Below, piece by piece: positions 46,935-58,211 of a stretch of DNA of 64,000 nucleotides. A program made the translations under genes and the position numbers. This stretch comes from Haliclystus octoradiatus (lineage: Eukaryota; Cnidaria; Staurozoa; Stauromedusae; Haliclystidae): NCBI GenBank assembly GCA_916610825.1, contig OU744451.1:11596864-11660863 (forward strand), given 5' to 3'. A model generated the notes under the pieces. The model was not told where the DNA came from. It saw only the letters and a list, made by a program, of their open reading frames with translations, and searched no databases. Position 1 is the first letter of the stretch, and every line of letters begins with the position of its first letter.

Positions 46935-47004
46935 TTATATGAATAAAGATTGATCTCATCTATCGTTCAAAATTTGTTAAATTAAACTTCTCACTAAGGG
47001 GGAG

Positions 47005-47370
47005 TGATCGATTAATCTTATATCCGCCATTTTTTTAATATAAACGTCATGTTATTTGTGTTGATTTACGTCATTATGTTATTTTTATAGCTTGCGAAAT
47101 ATTTTAAAATAATTTTGATTATGTAAGCAAAATATACCTTTAGAAAAGCCTAGACTAATTCAGAAACTTCAGTATGAGAAGCTACATTCGAAACGAAATC
47201 ATACAACATTTTAGAAATTATATATATTGAAACATGAGATGATTACGAAATAAATTGTTATGAACTTATGAATCGTCCGTGTGTTTGTATTCGACCCCGT
47301 ATTCGAACCCTCATACTCAAATAAGAAGTCAATTAATATGTGAATAAGGATTTTCAAAATTGGCAAAACA
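47005..47370 (+). repeat. 3' LTR of the BEL/Pao element
   Basis: 366 bp, matching the 5' LTR, followed by the GCTAT target duplication. Confidence 0.95.
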
Positions 47371-48305
47371 GCTATAATTGCTAGCTAATACTTCACACAA
47401 ATGTGTATCAGTATAATACCTTGCTATAGTGCACAAAAGTTCGTATCTGAAACGGCTTTTTCATCGAATTATTCATTTTCCTCATTAAACTTATCGGTTG
47501 AAATCAGGATTTTTTACTACTGAACACGTGTAATTTACCCCGATTTTGATCAAAACAAGTCATTTTGAAATAACTCAAATTTGTAGCTAATTCTTCACAC
47601 AAAAGTGTATCACTATCATACCTTGCTATAATGCACAAAAGTTTGTATATTAAAGGGTTTTTTCATCGACTTATTCATTTTCCTCATTAAACTTATCGGT
47701 TCAAATCAGGATTTTTTACTACTGAACACGTGTAATTTACCCCGATTTTGATCAAAACAAGTCATTTTGAAATAACTCAAATTTGTAGCTAATTCTTCAC
47801 ACAAAGGTGTATCACTATCATACTTTGCTATAATGCACAAAAGTTTATATTTTAAAGGGTTTTTTCATCGACTTATTCATTTTCCTCATTAAACTTATCG
47901 GCTCATTTCAGGATTTTTTGATCAGTACTAAACTCATGTAGTTTAATCCACGCCAATTCATGGTTAATCGCTATAATTGCTAGCTAATACTTCACACAAA
48001 TGTGTATCAGTATAATAACTTGCTATAGTGCACAAAAGTTCGTATCTTTTACGGCTTTTTTATCGACTTATTCATTTTCCTCATTAAACTTATCGGTTCA
48101 AATCAGGATTTTTTACTACTGAACACGTGTAATTTACCCCGATTTTGATCAAAACAAGTCATTTTGAAATAATTCCAATTTGTAGCTAATTCTTCACACA
48201 AAGGTGTATCAGTATCATACGTTGATATAGTGCACAAAATTTCGTATCTTTTACGGCTTTTTCATCGACTTATTCATTTTCCTCATTAAACTTATCGGTT
48301 GCCTA
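47371..48305 (+). repeat. ~200-bp satellite array, part right of the BEL/Pao insertion
   Basis: Five further occurrences of CTCATTAAACTTATCGG at about 200-base spacing, in the same orientation as the left part. Confidence 0.92.
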
Positions 48306-48496
48306 TCACAATATTCTTCAAAATTAAACTTGTGTTATGACTACGGAAAATTATCAAGTCTTTATCAAGTGGTTGACCTAAGTGTGATTTCACTACTTTT
48401 CAGAATTAAAAAAAAAAGCCGGTTTTTCACTTTCTCGACTTTAAATGGCTCTCACGCCACAGCCGGCGAAACAATTCACTGTTAATTTTAGTATGT

Positions 48497-48552
48497 CCAT
48501 AGTTTATAGAGACAAACCCTGGTAATATAGTGTTTGTCTCTATAAACTATGG
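48497..48552. mobile_element. 56-bp perfect-hairpin insertion with 5-bp target duplication
   Basis: The arms CCATAGTTTATAGAGACAAA-C and its exact 21-base complement surround a 14-base loop. TATGT flanks both sides, whereas neighbouring satellite units have a single TATGT followed by CATACGCAG. The array therefore supplies the empty-site control. Confidence 0.8.
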
Positions 48553-48819
48553 TATGTCATACGCAGATATGTATCGAAGTGATTTAAAAAAAACTTCAAG
48601 TCTATATTTACTAGCTAGCAGCAATCTAGGTTGACCTGTGACTTCACCCATTTTTCAGAATTTGAAAAAAGCTGTTTGTTCTCTTTCGCGACTTTAATTG
48701 TCTCTCACACTATAACCGCCTATACAATTCACTATTAATATTAGTATGTCATACGCAGACATGTATGGAAGTGACTTTAAAAAACTGGATTAAAAAATGT
48801 CAAGTCTATACTTACTATA

Positions 48820-49019
48820 CAGTGTAACCCGCTTATGTGCAATTCGGATAAATGAAATTCCCGCTTATTTGCAAATTGGCTTTGAAACCTGTTAAAAACA
48901 ATTTTCTGGTCTTTTCCTTGAGTCTTTTCCTTGGTAAACGATTTCGGATAACTGCAAATTCGGATAAATGCAATGAAAACCTTTGGCAAATTTGACTTGC
49001 ACTTAAGCGAGTTACGCTG
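48820..49019. mobile_element. 200-bp TA-flanked MITE, same family as 12,381-12,563
   Basis: Begins CAGTGTAACCCGCTTATGTGC and ends GCACTTAAGCGAGTTACGCTG, flanked by TA. Other units of the array read CTTACTAGCAGCAATC or similar without the insert, confirming the boundaries. The interior has further GCAAATTCGGATAAATGCAA-type near-palindromic blocks. Confidence 0.85.
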
Positions 49020-49299
49020 TAGCAGCAATCTAGGTCAACCTAAGTGTGATTTCACCACTTTTCAGAATTTGAAAAAAAAGCTGGTTTTTCACTTTTTCGA
49101 CTTTAAATGTCTCTCACACTATAACCGCCGATACAATTCCCTATTAATTCGCTGTTATAGTATATCATACGCAGGCATGTATCGAAGTGATTTAAAAAAA
49201 CTGGATTAAAAAATATCAAGTCTATATTTACTAGCAGCAATCTAGGTTGATATTGACATCAGGCATAACCTTGTAGATTTATCAATAGATAATCCAAGT

Positions 49300-49430
49300 T
49301 AATACTACCCTATAATACCCTGGTGGAACAATCTGACGGGTGATATTTACATCAAAAACTATTGCTCAATTCAAGGAGAAACTACGATCATTGAATTTGT
49401 CATCATTTTGCAAAGTTATTATATAGATAA
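49300..49430 (+). pseudogene. Tiny LINE ORF2 C-terminal relic
   Basis: IPWWNNL, then (frame-shifted) FKEKLRSLNLSSFCKV correspond to the IPWWNSLP...FKASLEKVN tail of the LINE at 29-33.7 kb. Confidence 0.6.
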
Positions 49431-49639
49431 ATTAATCAGTCGTATAGTATTACATCACATAGCTAATGTATAGATACGTATCTTTACATTCATAGTTGTT
49501 AACCTGATACTATATGTCATATACGGTATTTATGCATATAACAAATTAATAAATGATAGGGTCATATTCATGTTTTAACTAGAAACCTTTAGATTTATGA
49601 CAAAATATAATGATTATTTATGATTCAACAAAATGACAA

Positions 49640-49702
49640 AATATATCATATCATATCATAACATATCATATCATATCAAATCATATCATATCATATCATA
49701 TC
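49640..49702. repeat. (CATAT)n microsatellite
   Basis: Repeated ATATC/CATAT units. A related run occurs at about 51,432-51,466, before another LINE fragment. Confidence 0.85.
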
Positions 49703-49744
49703 TCTAAATCCCTCGGAATCCCTAAATATCTCGGAATCCCTATC

Positions 49745-50318
49745 TCATCAAGGACATAAATATTTTAGAAAATGTTCAGCGCTCTTTCACAAGATATGTT
49801 TGTTTGAAAAATAATTCTTACAAGCCCTATGTAGATCATCTTACCTACCTCAACCTTGAGTCTCTAGAATTACACCGCCTTAAGTTTGATCTTCACATGG
49901 TCTTCAGAATTTTGAAAACTTGATTGACTTGGCTCCAGATGAATTTTTCATTATTAAATATTCCAAATATTCCTTGCGTGGACATTCACTGACGCTGTAC
50001 CCAACTAAATCATTTAATTATGACTGTTGCAAACATTACTTTGCAAATAGAATAATCAAGCCATGGAACTCTCTTCCTGAAGAAGTTATATCGTCTAATT
50101 CTTTACAAACATTCAAATTTAAACTTAGTCACGTTAATTTATCACAGTTCTGTAACTTTTACTTTGCCTGTTAATTATTTCTGATAACATAGTTTTCTTT
50201 ATATATATATACTTTTTTTTAAAGGTCACATGTAAGTGAGGATACATTTAAAAATATCCTCCTTTGTTTATTTGCCTGTTAGCCATTGTGCTACAAAATA
50301 CATACATACATACAAACA
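49745..50318 (+). pseudogene. 5'-truncated LINE: C-terminal part of ORF2 and 3' UTR
   Basis: Coding remnants read NILENVQRSFTRYVC (about 49,760), then YLNLESLELHRLKFDLHMVF and, from 49,920 in another frame, SKYSLRGHSLTLYPTKS and NRIIKPWNSLPEEV. The 3' UTR has CACATGTAAGTGAGGATAC and ends in ATAC-ATAC repeats (about 50,297-50,318). These match the tail and 3' UTR layout of the 29-33.7 kb LINE, so it is a related family member. Confidence 0.8.
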
Positions 50319-51325
50319 TATCATACCCATTAGAAGCCTTTCAAAAAAAAGTAATGCGTAGTATGCTAAATGCACCAAAGAATGTTACCCTGACTGCGAT
50401 ACGCGGTGACTTAGCATTATTACCATTAAATATCGATGTTAAAGTTAAAATAATTAAATACTGTATTCATTTGTTAAACTCTGATCAAAATTCACTAGTA
50501 TATAAAGCTTTTGGAGAACAAGTCTTAGATAGTTCCCCCCTTACTTGGCTTGCAAATGTCAAAAATATTTTGAGAGAAGTTGGAGTTGATTTTACACTCC
50601 TTTGCAATAAGGATTTATCAACCTTGACTTCTCAAAACTTATTTATAAAAGCAGTAGAGCAAGATTTGACGCATAAATTTATTCAATTATTTGAAAATAA
50701 TCTCTCCGCCAATCAAAACTCTAATCAATTGAACTTTTACCGAAAAATTACATCAAAGTTTCAAATCGAAAACTACCTACTTATACCTCATACAAAAGCT
50801 AGGATAACGTTAACTAAACTGAGAGTAAGTTCTCATAAATTAACTGTACAGACAGGACGCCATATTGGTATCCCATACGAAGATCTCCTGTGTCCAGTTT
50901 GCAACAAAGATGATATTGATGACGAAATTCATCTTCTCTTTTTCTGTTCTTCAAACCATAATAATAGGATATCCTTCTATAATGCAATAAATAGAATGTA
51001 TATAGTAGTTTTAGCTCGTCGACAACTGAAGAAAAGATTCACTTCTTATTCTCGGATCCACCTACTATCGTGAACAATGTTCTTGGGGCATTTGTACTCA
51101 ATTCTTATCGTGCAAGAGGCTTATAAAATATTAAAAAAAAAAAAAAAAAAAAATGATATTAGATTATACTATATTTTGGTTGTATTAAACAATGGTAGAA
51201 TAATTAATAATTATCACATATTATACCAGATTTGTAATAATTGGTCAGTTATTTTATTAGGATTGTTAATAGTTACTATCATTGTAAAAAAATAATAATA
51301 ATAAATAAATAAATAAAATAAATAT
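50319..51325 (+). pseudogene. 5'-truncated LINE of a different family (post-RT domain with CCHC-like motif)
   Basis: The open frame through 51,073 carries AFQKKVMRSMLNAPKN, then LRVSSHKLTVQTGRHIGIPY and the Cys/His element CPVCNKDDIDDEIHLLFFC. This is the C-terminal region that follows the reverse transcriptase in several LINE clades. The RT itself is missing. It ends with an AATAATAATAAATAAATAAA tail near 51,290-51,325. The first Met (50,264) lies in the preceding LINE's 3' UTR and is not meaningful. Confidence 0.75.
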
Positions 51326-51410
51326 TGTATATACATATATGTTATATAAATAGAACATAATTATGTAATTATCACACATCCTGTAAAATTGGGTATATTG
51401 ATATTAAAGT

Positions 51411-51466
51411 GACAACAACAACAACAACAACATATCATATCATATCATATCATATCATATCATGTC
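51411..51466. repeat. (CAA)n and (ATATC)n microsatellites
   Basis: ACAACAACAACAACAAC at about 51,411-51,431, directly followed by ATATC repeats to about 51,466. Confidence 0.85.
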
Positions 51467-51474
51467 ATAATATA

Positions 51475-52980
51475 TCCTTAAAACCGCTCTAGTCATTCCA
51501 CTTTATAAAAAGGGACTATCATCAAAGAAACAGAACTATCGTCCAATATCTCTAACATGTATTGCCTGTAAAGTAATGGAAAAAGGTCTACACGATGAAT
51601 TACTTTGCTTTCTTCTCAGTAATAATCTTATCACCGACAAGCAATGTGGTTTTTTTCGCCGAAGATCTACATGTACTCAGTTGTTATTAACAATCAATGA
51701 ATGGTGTGACGTGATCAACATACGAGCGCGAGTAGATGCAGTTTATATAGATTTCAAAAAAGCATTTGACACTGTCACTCATTCAAAATTACTTTCAAAA
51801 CTCAAAGCATACGTTTTGAGCTTTTGAATTGGTTAGAAAGCTATTTAAATGGTCGTTCGCAACAAGTAGTTATTGGAGATTCTTTATCGTCATCAAAAAA
51901 TGTTACTAGCGGGGTACCGCAGGGTTCTGTTTTGGGACCTTTATTGTTTCTAATTTATGTAAATGACATTGATTCTTGTTTAAAGCAGAATTGTGAAGTT
52001 GAACTTTTCGCTGCTGATGCTAAATTTTCAGTTGGTCGTTACACTAACTCAGACGATAATGCACTCCAATACACGCTTGACGCTTTTTGTGATTGGGCAA
52101 ATGCCTGGCAACTTCAAATCGCCATAGGAAAATGCGATGCTATCTCTTTTGGAAATAAGAACTTATCCATATGCAAATATTATCTGAATAGTGAAGAAGT
52201 TGTTAGAATAGATAAAGTTAGAGATCTTGGTGTTATTATATGTTCTGATTTAAGGTCATCAAGTCACTATGCTAAAATCGCTGGTAAAGCTCATTCAGCA
52301 TCTTACCTTATATATATATATTCAACTGTTTCTCTTCTAAAGACCATAGATGTCTAATAAAAGCCTATACAACGTATGTACGTCCTATATTGGAGTCTAA
52401 CTCACCAGTATCATGCCAGTATGGAGTCCTTATTTATTAAAAGATGTTAAATGCATAGAAAAAGTTAAACAGAGATTTACAAAACGCGTATGCCGAAAAT
52501 GTTCAAATTCTGATAATTCTGATTATTGTACTCGACTTAAGATGCTAGGTTTGGCTTTCTTTAGAAGTTCGGCGAATTTACGCCGATCTATGTATGGTTT
52601 ACAAAGTTGTTAATGGAATGGTTGATTTAAAAAAAGAAATGTTTCTTGCCTCTCACAAAACCAAAACTAGAGGACATTCTCAGAAATTATATCAAAGGCA
52701 TTTACCTGTTAATAACACTGTAGCTAATATATTTGCAAACCGCGTAATACCAATATGGAACTCATTACCAGAATCATTAGTTACTGCCCCTTTTGTTACG
52801 TTTAAAAAAACTTTAGACCGAATAAATTTTTCAAATTTTTGTAGAGTTAGCTTTTAATTATTATCATGTTGTATTTCAAAATTAGGCTCCAATGTAAGTG
52901 TAAGCTATATGTAACTTACCAGTGTTTGCCAGTCAAACTATTATTTCATTTGACAAATAAAAATCAATCAATCAATCAAT
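51475..52980 (+). pseudogene. 5'-truncated LINE with mutated RT active site
   Basis: Reads LYKKGLSSKKQNYRPISLTC, then CGFFRRRSTCTQL and YIDFKKAFDT. After a frame change near 51,825 it continues with SGVPQGSVLGPLLFL. The catalytic box is LFAADAKF where active relatives have FADD, so the second catalytic Asp is gone. Two more frame breaks (about 52,360 and 52,600) precede the tail NRVIPIWNSLPE. It ends in AATCAATCAATCAATCAATC (about 52,960-52,980), the same type of tail repeat as the 29-33.7 kb LINE. Confidence 0.9.
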
Positions 52981-53257
52981 ATCATGAGGGGTATTTTAGG
53001 TGTTTTTCTTAATGCTGGTTTTCTCACTTTCCCCAACTTGTAGGTCTCTCAAATCAGAACGAGGCGTGCGGATGACTCCATACTACTATATATGCTCTTA
53101 GTATAGATGTTCATCGTATTTAGAAAGCTTTCATGAAAATATATTATGCTTCTATTCAGATACAGTCATTGCAGGTTGTCCCTTTCTCCAACTTGTAGTA
53201 GGTCTATCCAATCAGTCTTGTGAAAAAAAGCTTTTAGCTTATTCAAGTTCTGAATAA

Positions 53258-53288
<31 letters not shown>

Positions 53289-53600
53289 CGATAAATGGAT
53301 ATATTATTATATATAGTTCTTAGATGTGTAGTCGAGACAATGGAAAAGATTTTTGAAAATACATCATGTATTTATCATTAGATACAGCCAATGGAGTTGA
53401 TCTAGGTTGTATCTTAGGGTTTTTCAAAATGCCGGTCTTCCATTTTCTCCAAAATTTATACGTCTCTGAAATTAGAATGAGGCATTACCGATGAATACAT
53501 ATCTGTAAATGTAGTTTTTAGACTGTATCGGATTTAAGTAGAAAAGTGAAGTAATAACTAGCAATTATAGTTATTTACCATAATCATTCCATAAATTAAA
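52981..53600. repeat. Degenerate tandem units related to the 48.4-49.2 kb repeat, with a (GAT)n run
   Basis: Three loose units start near 52,985, 53,165 and 53,395, each with TTTCTCCAA-TTTGTA or similar, GTCTCT-AAAT-AGAA and a TAGATACAG-CA-T segment. A (GAT)n run lies at about 53,258-53,287. Confidence 0.55.
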
Positions 53601-53639
53601 TGCTTCGATTAAACTACAGGTGATAAATAGTGACTTAGA

Positions 53640-54860
53640 ATATCGCGATAGGGAATTAACCGATAAGTTTAATCAGGAAAATGGATAAGTTGATGAAAAA
53701 TCCCTTTAAGAAACGGAAGTATTAGCTACCAATTATAGCTATTTCTAAATTACTTGTTTTGATTAAAATCGGATTGAAATACAAGTGTTCAGTAGTAAAA
53801 AAATCCTGATAGCCTAAGTTTAATGAGAAAAATTAATAAGTTGATGATAAAGCCGGTCAAGACACGGACATTTGTGCACTATAGCAAGGTATTCTATTGA
53901 TACACTTATTTGTGAAGTATTAGCTACCAATTATAATTATTAACCATGAATTTGTTTGGATGAAATTATACGTATTTAATAGTAAAGAATATCGGCTTTT
54001 GTAGCGATAAGTTTAATGAGGAAAATTAATAAGTCGATGATAAAACCTGTAAAGATACTAACTTTTGTGCACTAGAGCAAGGTATTATACTGATGCACCT
54101 CTATATGAATTATTACTTACGAGTTATAGTTGTTAGCGATGAATTTGTTGGATTAAATTATACGTGTTTATTAGTAAAGAATATCGGCTTTTGTACAAAT
54201 AAGTTTAATGAGGAAAATTGAGAAGTCGATGATAAAACCCGTAAAGATACGAACTTTTGTGCATTTTAGAAAGGTATTATACTGATGCACCTTTATATGA
54301 AGTATTACTTACGAATTATAGTTATTCACCATGAATTTGTTTGGATTAAATTATACGTGTTTAATGGCAAAGAATATCGGCTTTCGTATCGATAAGTTTA
54401 ATAGCAAAGAATATCGGCTATTGTACCGATAAGTTTAATGAGGAAATCTATAAGTCCATGAAAAAACCCGTAAAGATACGAACTTTTGTGCACTAGAGCA
54501 AGGTATTATACTGATGCACCTCTATATGAAGTATTACTTACGAGTTATAGTTGTTAAGCGATGAATTTGTTTGGATTAAATTATACGTGTTTATTAGTAA
54601 AGAATATCGGCTTTTGTACAAATAAGTTTAATGAGGAAAATTGAGAAGTCGATGATAAAACCCGTAAAGATACGAACTTTTGTGCATTTTAGAAAGGTAT
54701 TATACTGATGCACCTTTATATGAAGTACTACTTACGAATTATAGTTATTAACCATGAATTTGTTTGGATTAAATTATACGTGTTAATAGTAAAGAATATC
54801 GGCTTGTTTCCCGATGAGGTTAATGGGGAAAATGTTTCCCGATGAGTTTACCCAAAGCAA
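53640..54860 (-). repeat. ~200-bp satellite array in inverted orientation
   Basis: About seven to eight occurrences of GATAAGTTTAATGAGGAAA-like sequence, spaced about 190 bases apart. They also contain GAACTTTTGTGCACTA-AGCAAGGTATTATACTGAT, which is the reverse complement of the satellite at 38.7-40.7 and 47.4-48.3 kb. These units are more divergent than the left array. Confidence 0.85.
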
Positions 54861-54929
54861 CGGTAGATGATAACAGAGTAAAACGACGTGGCGCATTTAT
54901 TGGAGTCATTTTTCAATTGTTTATTTAGA

Positions 54930-55120
54930 CATTTCCCGCTTTTCTACATAAACTCTTCGAGAAAATTTTAAAAATCGCGCGTGTTATTTATTGTTCTCGC
55001 GCGGGAAAATTTTAAGTTTAACGTAGAAAAATTTACAAAATGGCGGTTATCGTGGAAATTTAACGTAGAAAATCGCAAAAATAAAATTTTCTACATAAAA
55101 CTTTTCTTCATTAAAACATG
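54930..55120 (-). repeat. Right border repeats of the satellite-bearing region
   Basis: Contains TTTTCTACATAAA, GTTTAACGTAGAAAA and TTTTCTACATAAAACTTTTC, the inverted relatives of the border at 38,335-38,465. Confidence 0.6.
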
Positions 55121-55718
55121 TAATCTTTTATTTCTACTAAATTCTGTTTTCAATCGATTTTCAAAATTCTTTTTACATCCGGTACCATAGTACATTTACT
55201 ATAAATCTCCCGATAAATTTACCATGAATAAAATGAAAAGTAAAAAAGTTTTTCAACTAATAAACTGAACTTGGTGGTAAACGTTTTTGTCTGACTTGCT
55301 TTTGATGCAATAACTATTTATTAACTCGCTCGGAGCTCGAGATTTTTTAGTGCTTCACTCGTGTCTCCCAAATTTTCTCGTTTAGTAAATATGAATACAA
55401 ACATGGCAAGTGTGTGGCAGCCCTTTAATGGCAGAAGGTATAGCAATGATAATTACTTTATGCTGAATAATCGTTATAATGCGCATCCGAATTCATAAAC
55501 ACTATTTTGCCGTCTTAGATTGGTGCTGTTATGAACATGCTAAAACCCGCTTTCTTACAACCAAAATTTCGAATTCATTGCCGCAAAATAAAGTAGTCCA
55601 CACCCCGTATCAATTTAGTTGTCGTTATATTTACAGTTTTAAGAATATAAGTGTATCATTCAAAATATCATAGCATATTCTATTGATGATGCATATACAT
55701 TTGCAAATGATCACCAGA
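55121..55718. other. Downstream flank of RSPH3, no feature recognised
   Basis: Short frames without motifs. It presumably holds the RSPH3 3' UTR; no canonical AATAAA was noted close to the stop. Confidence 0.35.
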
Positions 55719-56011
55719 TTATTGATCAATGCCATCTTCTAATACCTCTCCATCAGATGCATCAGAGTCACGGTCTTGTTCGCTAACAATACTTCGATCT
55801 TCTTCTTCTTGACTAATCGGTCCTGAATCTACATCCAATGATTCCTTAAGTATATCTTCTTGGTCTTTCTCAGTAACGTTTTCATCAGCTGTTTCATTTT
55901 TCTCGGCTGCCTGATTTTGTATCTTTATTCTGTTGTCAATGTGTCTTTGAATTTCAGCCTCGAGTTCAGTGTAATCACAATGCCGAGTTGCAACCACTGT
56001 CTTTATCATAC
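55719..56011 (-). CDS. RSPH3: Radial spoke head protein 3, terminal exon
   Basis: Last exon of the gene that runs on the minus strand from 59,894. After an ACAAG acceptor and split codon it reads MIKTVVATRHCDYTELEAEI, then a Glu/Asp/Ser-rich tail (KDQEDILKESLDVDSG, then SEQDRDSDASDGEVLEDG) and a stop. The animal protein likewise ends in a long acidic tail that is poorly conserved. RSPH3 is a stalk-associated component of axonemal radial spokes in motile cilia and flagella and an A-kinase anchoring protein in mammals. The five recognised exons encode about 280 residues, covering the conserved core. Confidence 0.85.
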
Positions 56012-56583
56012 CTTGTATAAAATAGCACAAAACGATCAGTGTCATCAAGCACAAGTGGTTACACTTAACCAAAAGCATCTCACATCTCAGAAATACTTCC
56101 ACCAAGTGAATACCATACCAAAGGTTAAACATTTTCTTTGCAATATGAACTCATGTGAATTCGATTTATGCGAGACAAAAAATAGGGAATGGTACCCCTG
56201 CGAAAAATATTTTGAGTTCATGAACTGTTCATGAACATCTTATAAACAGTTCATGAGCAGTTCATGAACTCTGCAAAAATTCATGAACTCTTCAGAAAGG
56301 TTTATGAACAGGTCATGAAAGGTTCATTAAAATTGGGCCATTCAACGTTCTGTTAACAAACTGTTAGCACAGGGGACACTTGACAAAAACGATCGATCGC
56401 TAAATGTATATATATCATTGTTAGCAGATGCCCTCGAGCATAGTAGCAGAAGTGCAGTACAGATGGTCATTCTCACATTATAAGGATCCCTCTATCACCT
56501 AGCATACACTGTATCAATCCATATCCCTAGCAGTCTGCATACATATCCATTATAAATGTATACATTACAATTGTTATTCTTAC
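56012..56583 (-). other. RSPH3 intron with a GTTCATGAAC-rich repeat
   Basis: About 56,205-56,345 contains CCCCTGCGAAAAATATTTTG followed by dense TTCATGAACTGTTCATGAAC units, matching the family seen in SORD introns. The rest has no recognised feature. Confidence 0.7.
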
Positions 56584-56670
56584 TGTCTAGTAATAGTCTT
56601 GCGGTGCGTGTTTGGTCGAGGCTGTTTTCAACTTCATCCATTAGCCACGGCATGAACATGCTTTCAACAT
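56584..56670 (-). CDS. RSPH3: Radial spoke head protein 3, penultimate exon
   Basis: 87 bp, acceptor TTGTTGTAG, donor GTAAGA. Reads DVESMFMPWLMDEVENSLDQ, corresponding to the conserved FLPWLMNEVE segment of RSPH3. Phase matches both neighbours (G|AT and A|GT). Confidence 0.9.
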
Positions 56671-56877
56671 CTACAACAAGATTATTAATAAGATTTTGGT
56701 TAATTATTGATATGGCTATTGATTTTGGTTAGTTATTGATATGGCTATGTTACGTAGGCCTACATAATGTGCATATTGAAAGTGTTGATCATCAGTAGAA
56801 AAATAAATACAAATAAATGATCTTATAAGTACAACAAATGACAGGTTGATATTTGATATTATTGTATGGTATGATAC

Positions 56878-56956
56878 CTCGTTCAACGTTGTCGTAGAAG
56901 AAGCCATTTTCTCCTAATGTGCCAAACACAGATGGCACTAAATCGGTCAAATAACT
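56878..56956 (-). CDS. RSPH3: Radial spoke head protein 3, exon
   Basis: 79 bp after a CCTATTTCAG acceptor. Reads SYLTDLVPSVFGTLGENGFF and then YDNVER, matching the LADLLPSVFGSL...GYFYDPIER region of the family. Donor GTATCA. Confidence 0.92.
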
Positions 56957-57923
56957 CTGAAATAGGATAGCAGCAATCACTCATTAGAAGTTTAGAACTA
57001 TGAAAGAATGTATCTATCATTATTATCCTACCTAATTGAGTAGCATGAGCTTTTGTATAACAACTACGACACTCACAGTAGGTCAATTTACTGCCAGGTA
57101 CTGTAGTTTAGATTCATCCATACTGAATATTTGTGTTTCAAAATGATGCATTTGATTGTATGGCTTCCACTGTGATTTTGACAGATTATAGAAATGTGTG
57201 GTTTTCTATAAAACTAAAAATAGGTGTAAAATGGAAAGGTGTTGACAAATTTAGTTATTCTTGAACTTTGGAACTTTGCTATGCTTTTATTTCCCAACAA
57301 AAAGTACAAAAAACCACTGTCCATATTAGTGGTTTTATTACAAACAGTTTCCAACAATTATTTAAAAATCTGTCAACACCTTCACAGAACAGAAAACCAC
57401 ACACTTGCTAGCCTGCATGCAGACTTGTATGATTTGTCAAAATCATAGTGGAAGACATATTCAAATGCATCACTTTGAAACACAAACTTTCAGTATAGGC
57501 TGTAAATCCAATGGACTTTTAACTGCCACAGTAATATTTCTGAGATTGTTAGCTTCATAGACGTAAATAATTATTCAAAAATACTTATACTGAGATTTAA
57601 TTATATTTTTTTGAAATTTTGAAGCATTTTCCCCATTGACATTGTGTATTAATTTGGGGGGCATTGAACGCCCATTTCACAATCTTTTTTGAACTCAAAT
57701 TTTGCACTTATGATTTTTTTTACCCATAAGAACAATAAAATGGAGAAAGCAATTCAACTTTCAAACTTTCATTATTTTGGACCAGTCTAGAGAACAGGTT
57801 CATAAATGTTAACCTTACACAGTGGTCATCTGTGTAAATGGTTTCATATTAACCATTTCATATTAACTATTGAATTAACCATTGTGGTGACTCACATTTA
57901 TATACAACCTAACTCGTGTATAC

Positions 57924-58211
57924 CTGTGCAAATGCCCTTGCTGCTATTTTTTCGTTTGTTTCTTTCTCTTTAATGGCTACTTCCAACTGTTGCTGCATTC
58001 TCCTTTCTTTTTCTTCCCGGTGGCGTCTTTCTTGTTCCTCTAACCGTTGAGTTTCAACTAGTTCTGCATTTCTCAATTCTTCAAATTGTCTTTGCTGAGC
58101 ACGGAGATTTGCAAGTTCTTCTTCTTCCATGACTTCTAGCAATGCCTGTTCAACTGTCTTGCCAATGAGAACTTCTAAAATTGGTTTCACCTCTACATCG
58201 AAATCAAACAA
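57924..58211 (-). CDS. RSPH3: Radial spoke head protein 3, central coiled-coil exon
   Basis: 288 bp (96 codons, phase 0). It starts LFDFDVEVKPILEVLIGKT, continues EQALLEVMEEEELANLRAQQ and RLEEQERRHREEKERRMQQQ, and ends IAARAFAQ. The long charged helix is a predicted coiled coil and is the most conserved RSPH3 segment. In mammals the amphipathic helix in this region is, as far as I recall, implicated in PKA regulatory-subunit binding. Acceptor TTGTTGCAG, donor GTATAC. Confidence 0.97.

Larger units (their letters stand above)
40733..47370 (+). mobile_element. Complete BEL/Pao LTR retrotransposon inserted in satellite DNA
   Basis: Two 366-bp LTRs (TG...CA) flank one long open frame. The 5-bp target duplication GCTAT is present at 40,728-40,732 and 47,371-47,375, inside a satellite unit whose uninterrupted form reads CGCTATAATTGC. 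No differences between the LTRs were found on reading, which indicates very recent insertion. A purine-rich AAGGGGGAG directly precedes the 3' LTR and is the likely plus-strand primer. No env-like frame is present. Confidence 0.96.
48360..49250 (+). repeat. Second tandem repeat (~200-bp units with TTTTTCACTTT-TCGACTTTAAATG)
   Basis: Three units, starting near 48,370, 48,625 and 49,025. They share the sequence GCAATCTAGGT, GTGATTTCAC, CTTTAAATG, CTCTCAC, GTCATACGCAG and ATCAAGTCTATA. Two are interrupted by small MITEs (48,497-48,552 and 48,820-49,019). Confidence 0.8.

Noticed and set aside
38700-48305. CRISPR-like repeats
   Set aside because: Units are about 200 bp, directly adjacent and without unique spacers; this is ordinary satellite DNA in a eukaryote.
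55860-56234. 124-codon plus-strand frame
   Set aside because: It is the antisense shadow of the acidic terminal exon of RSPH3.
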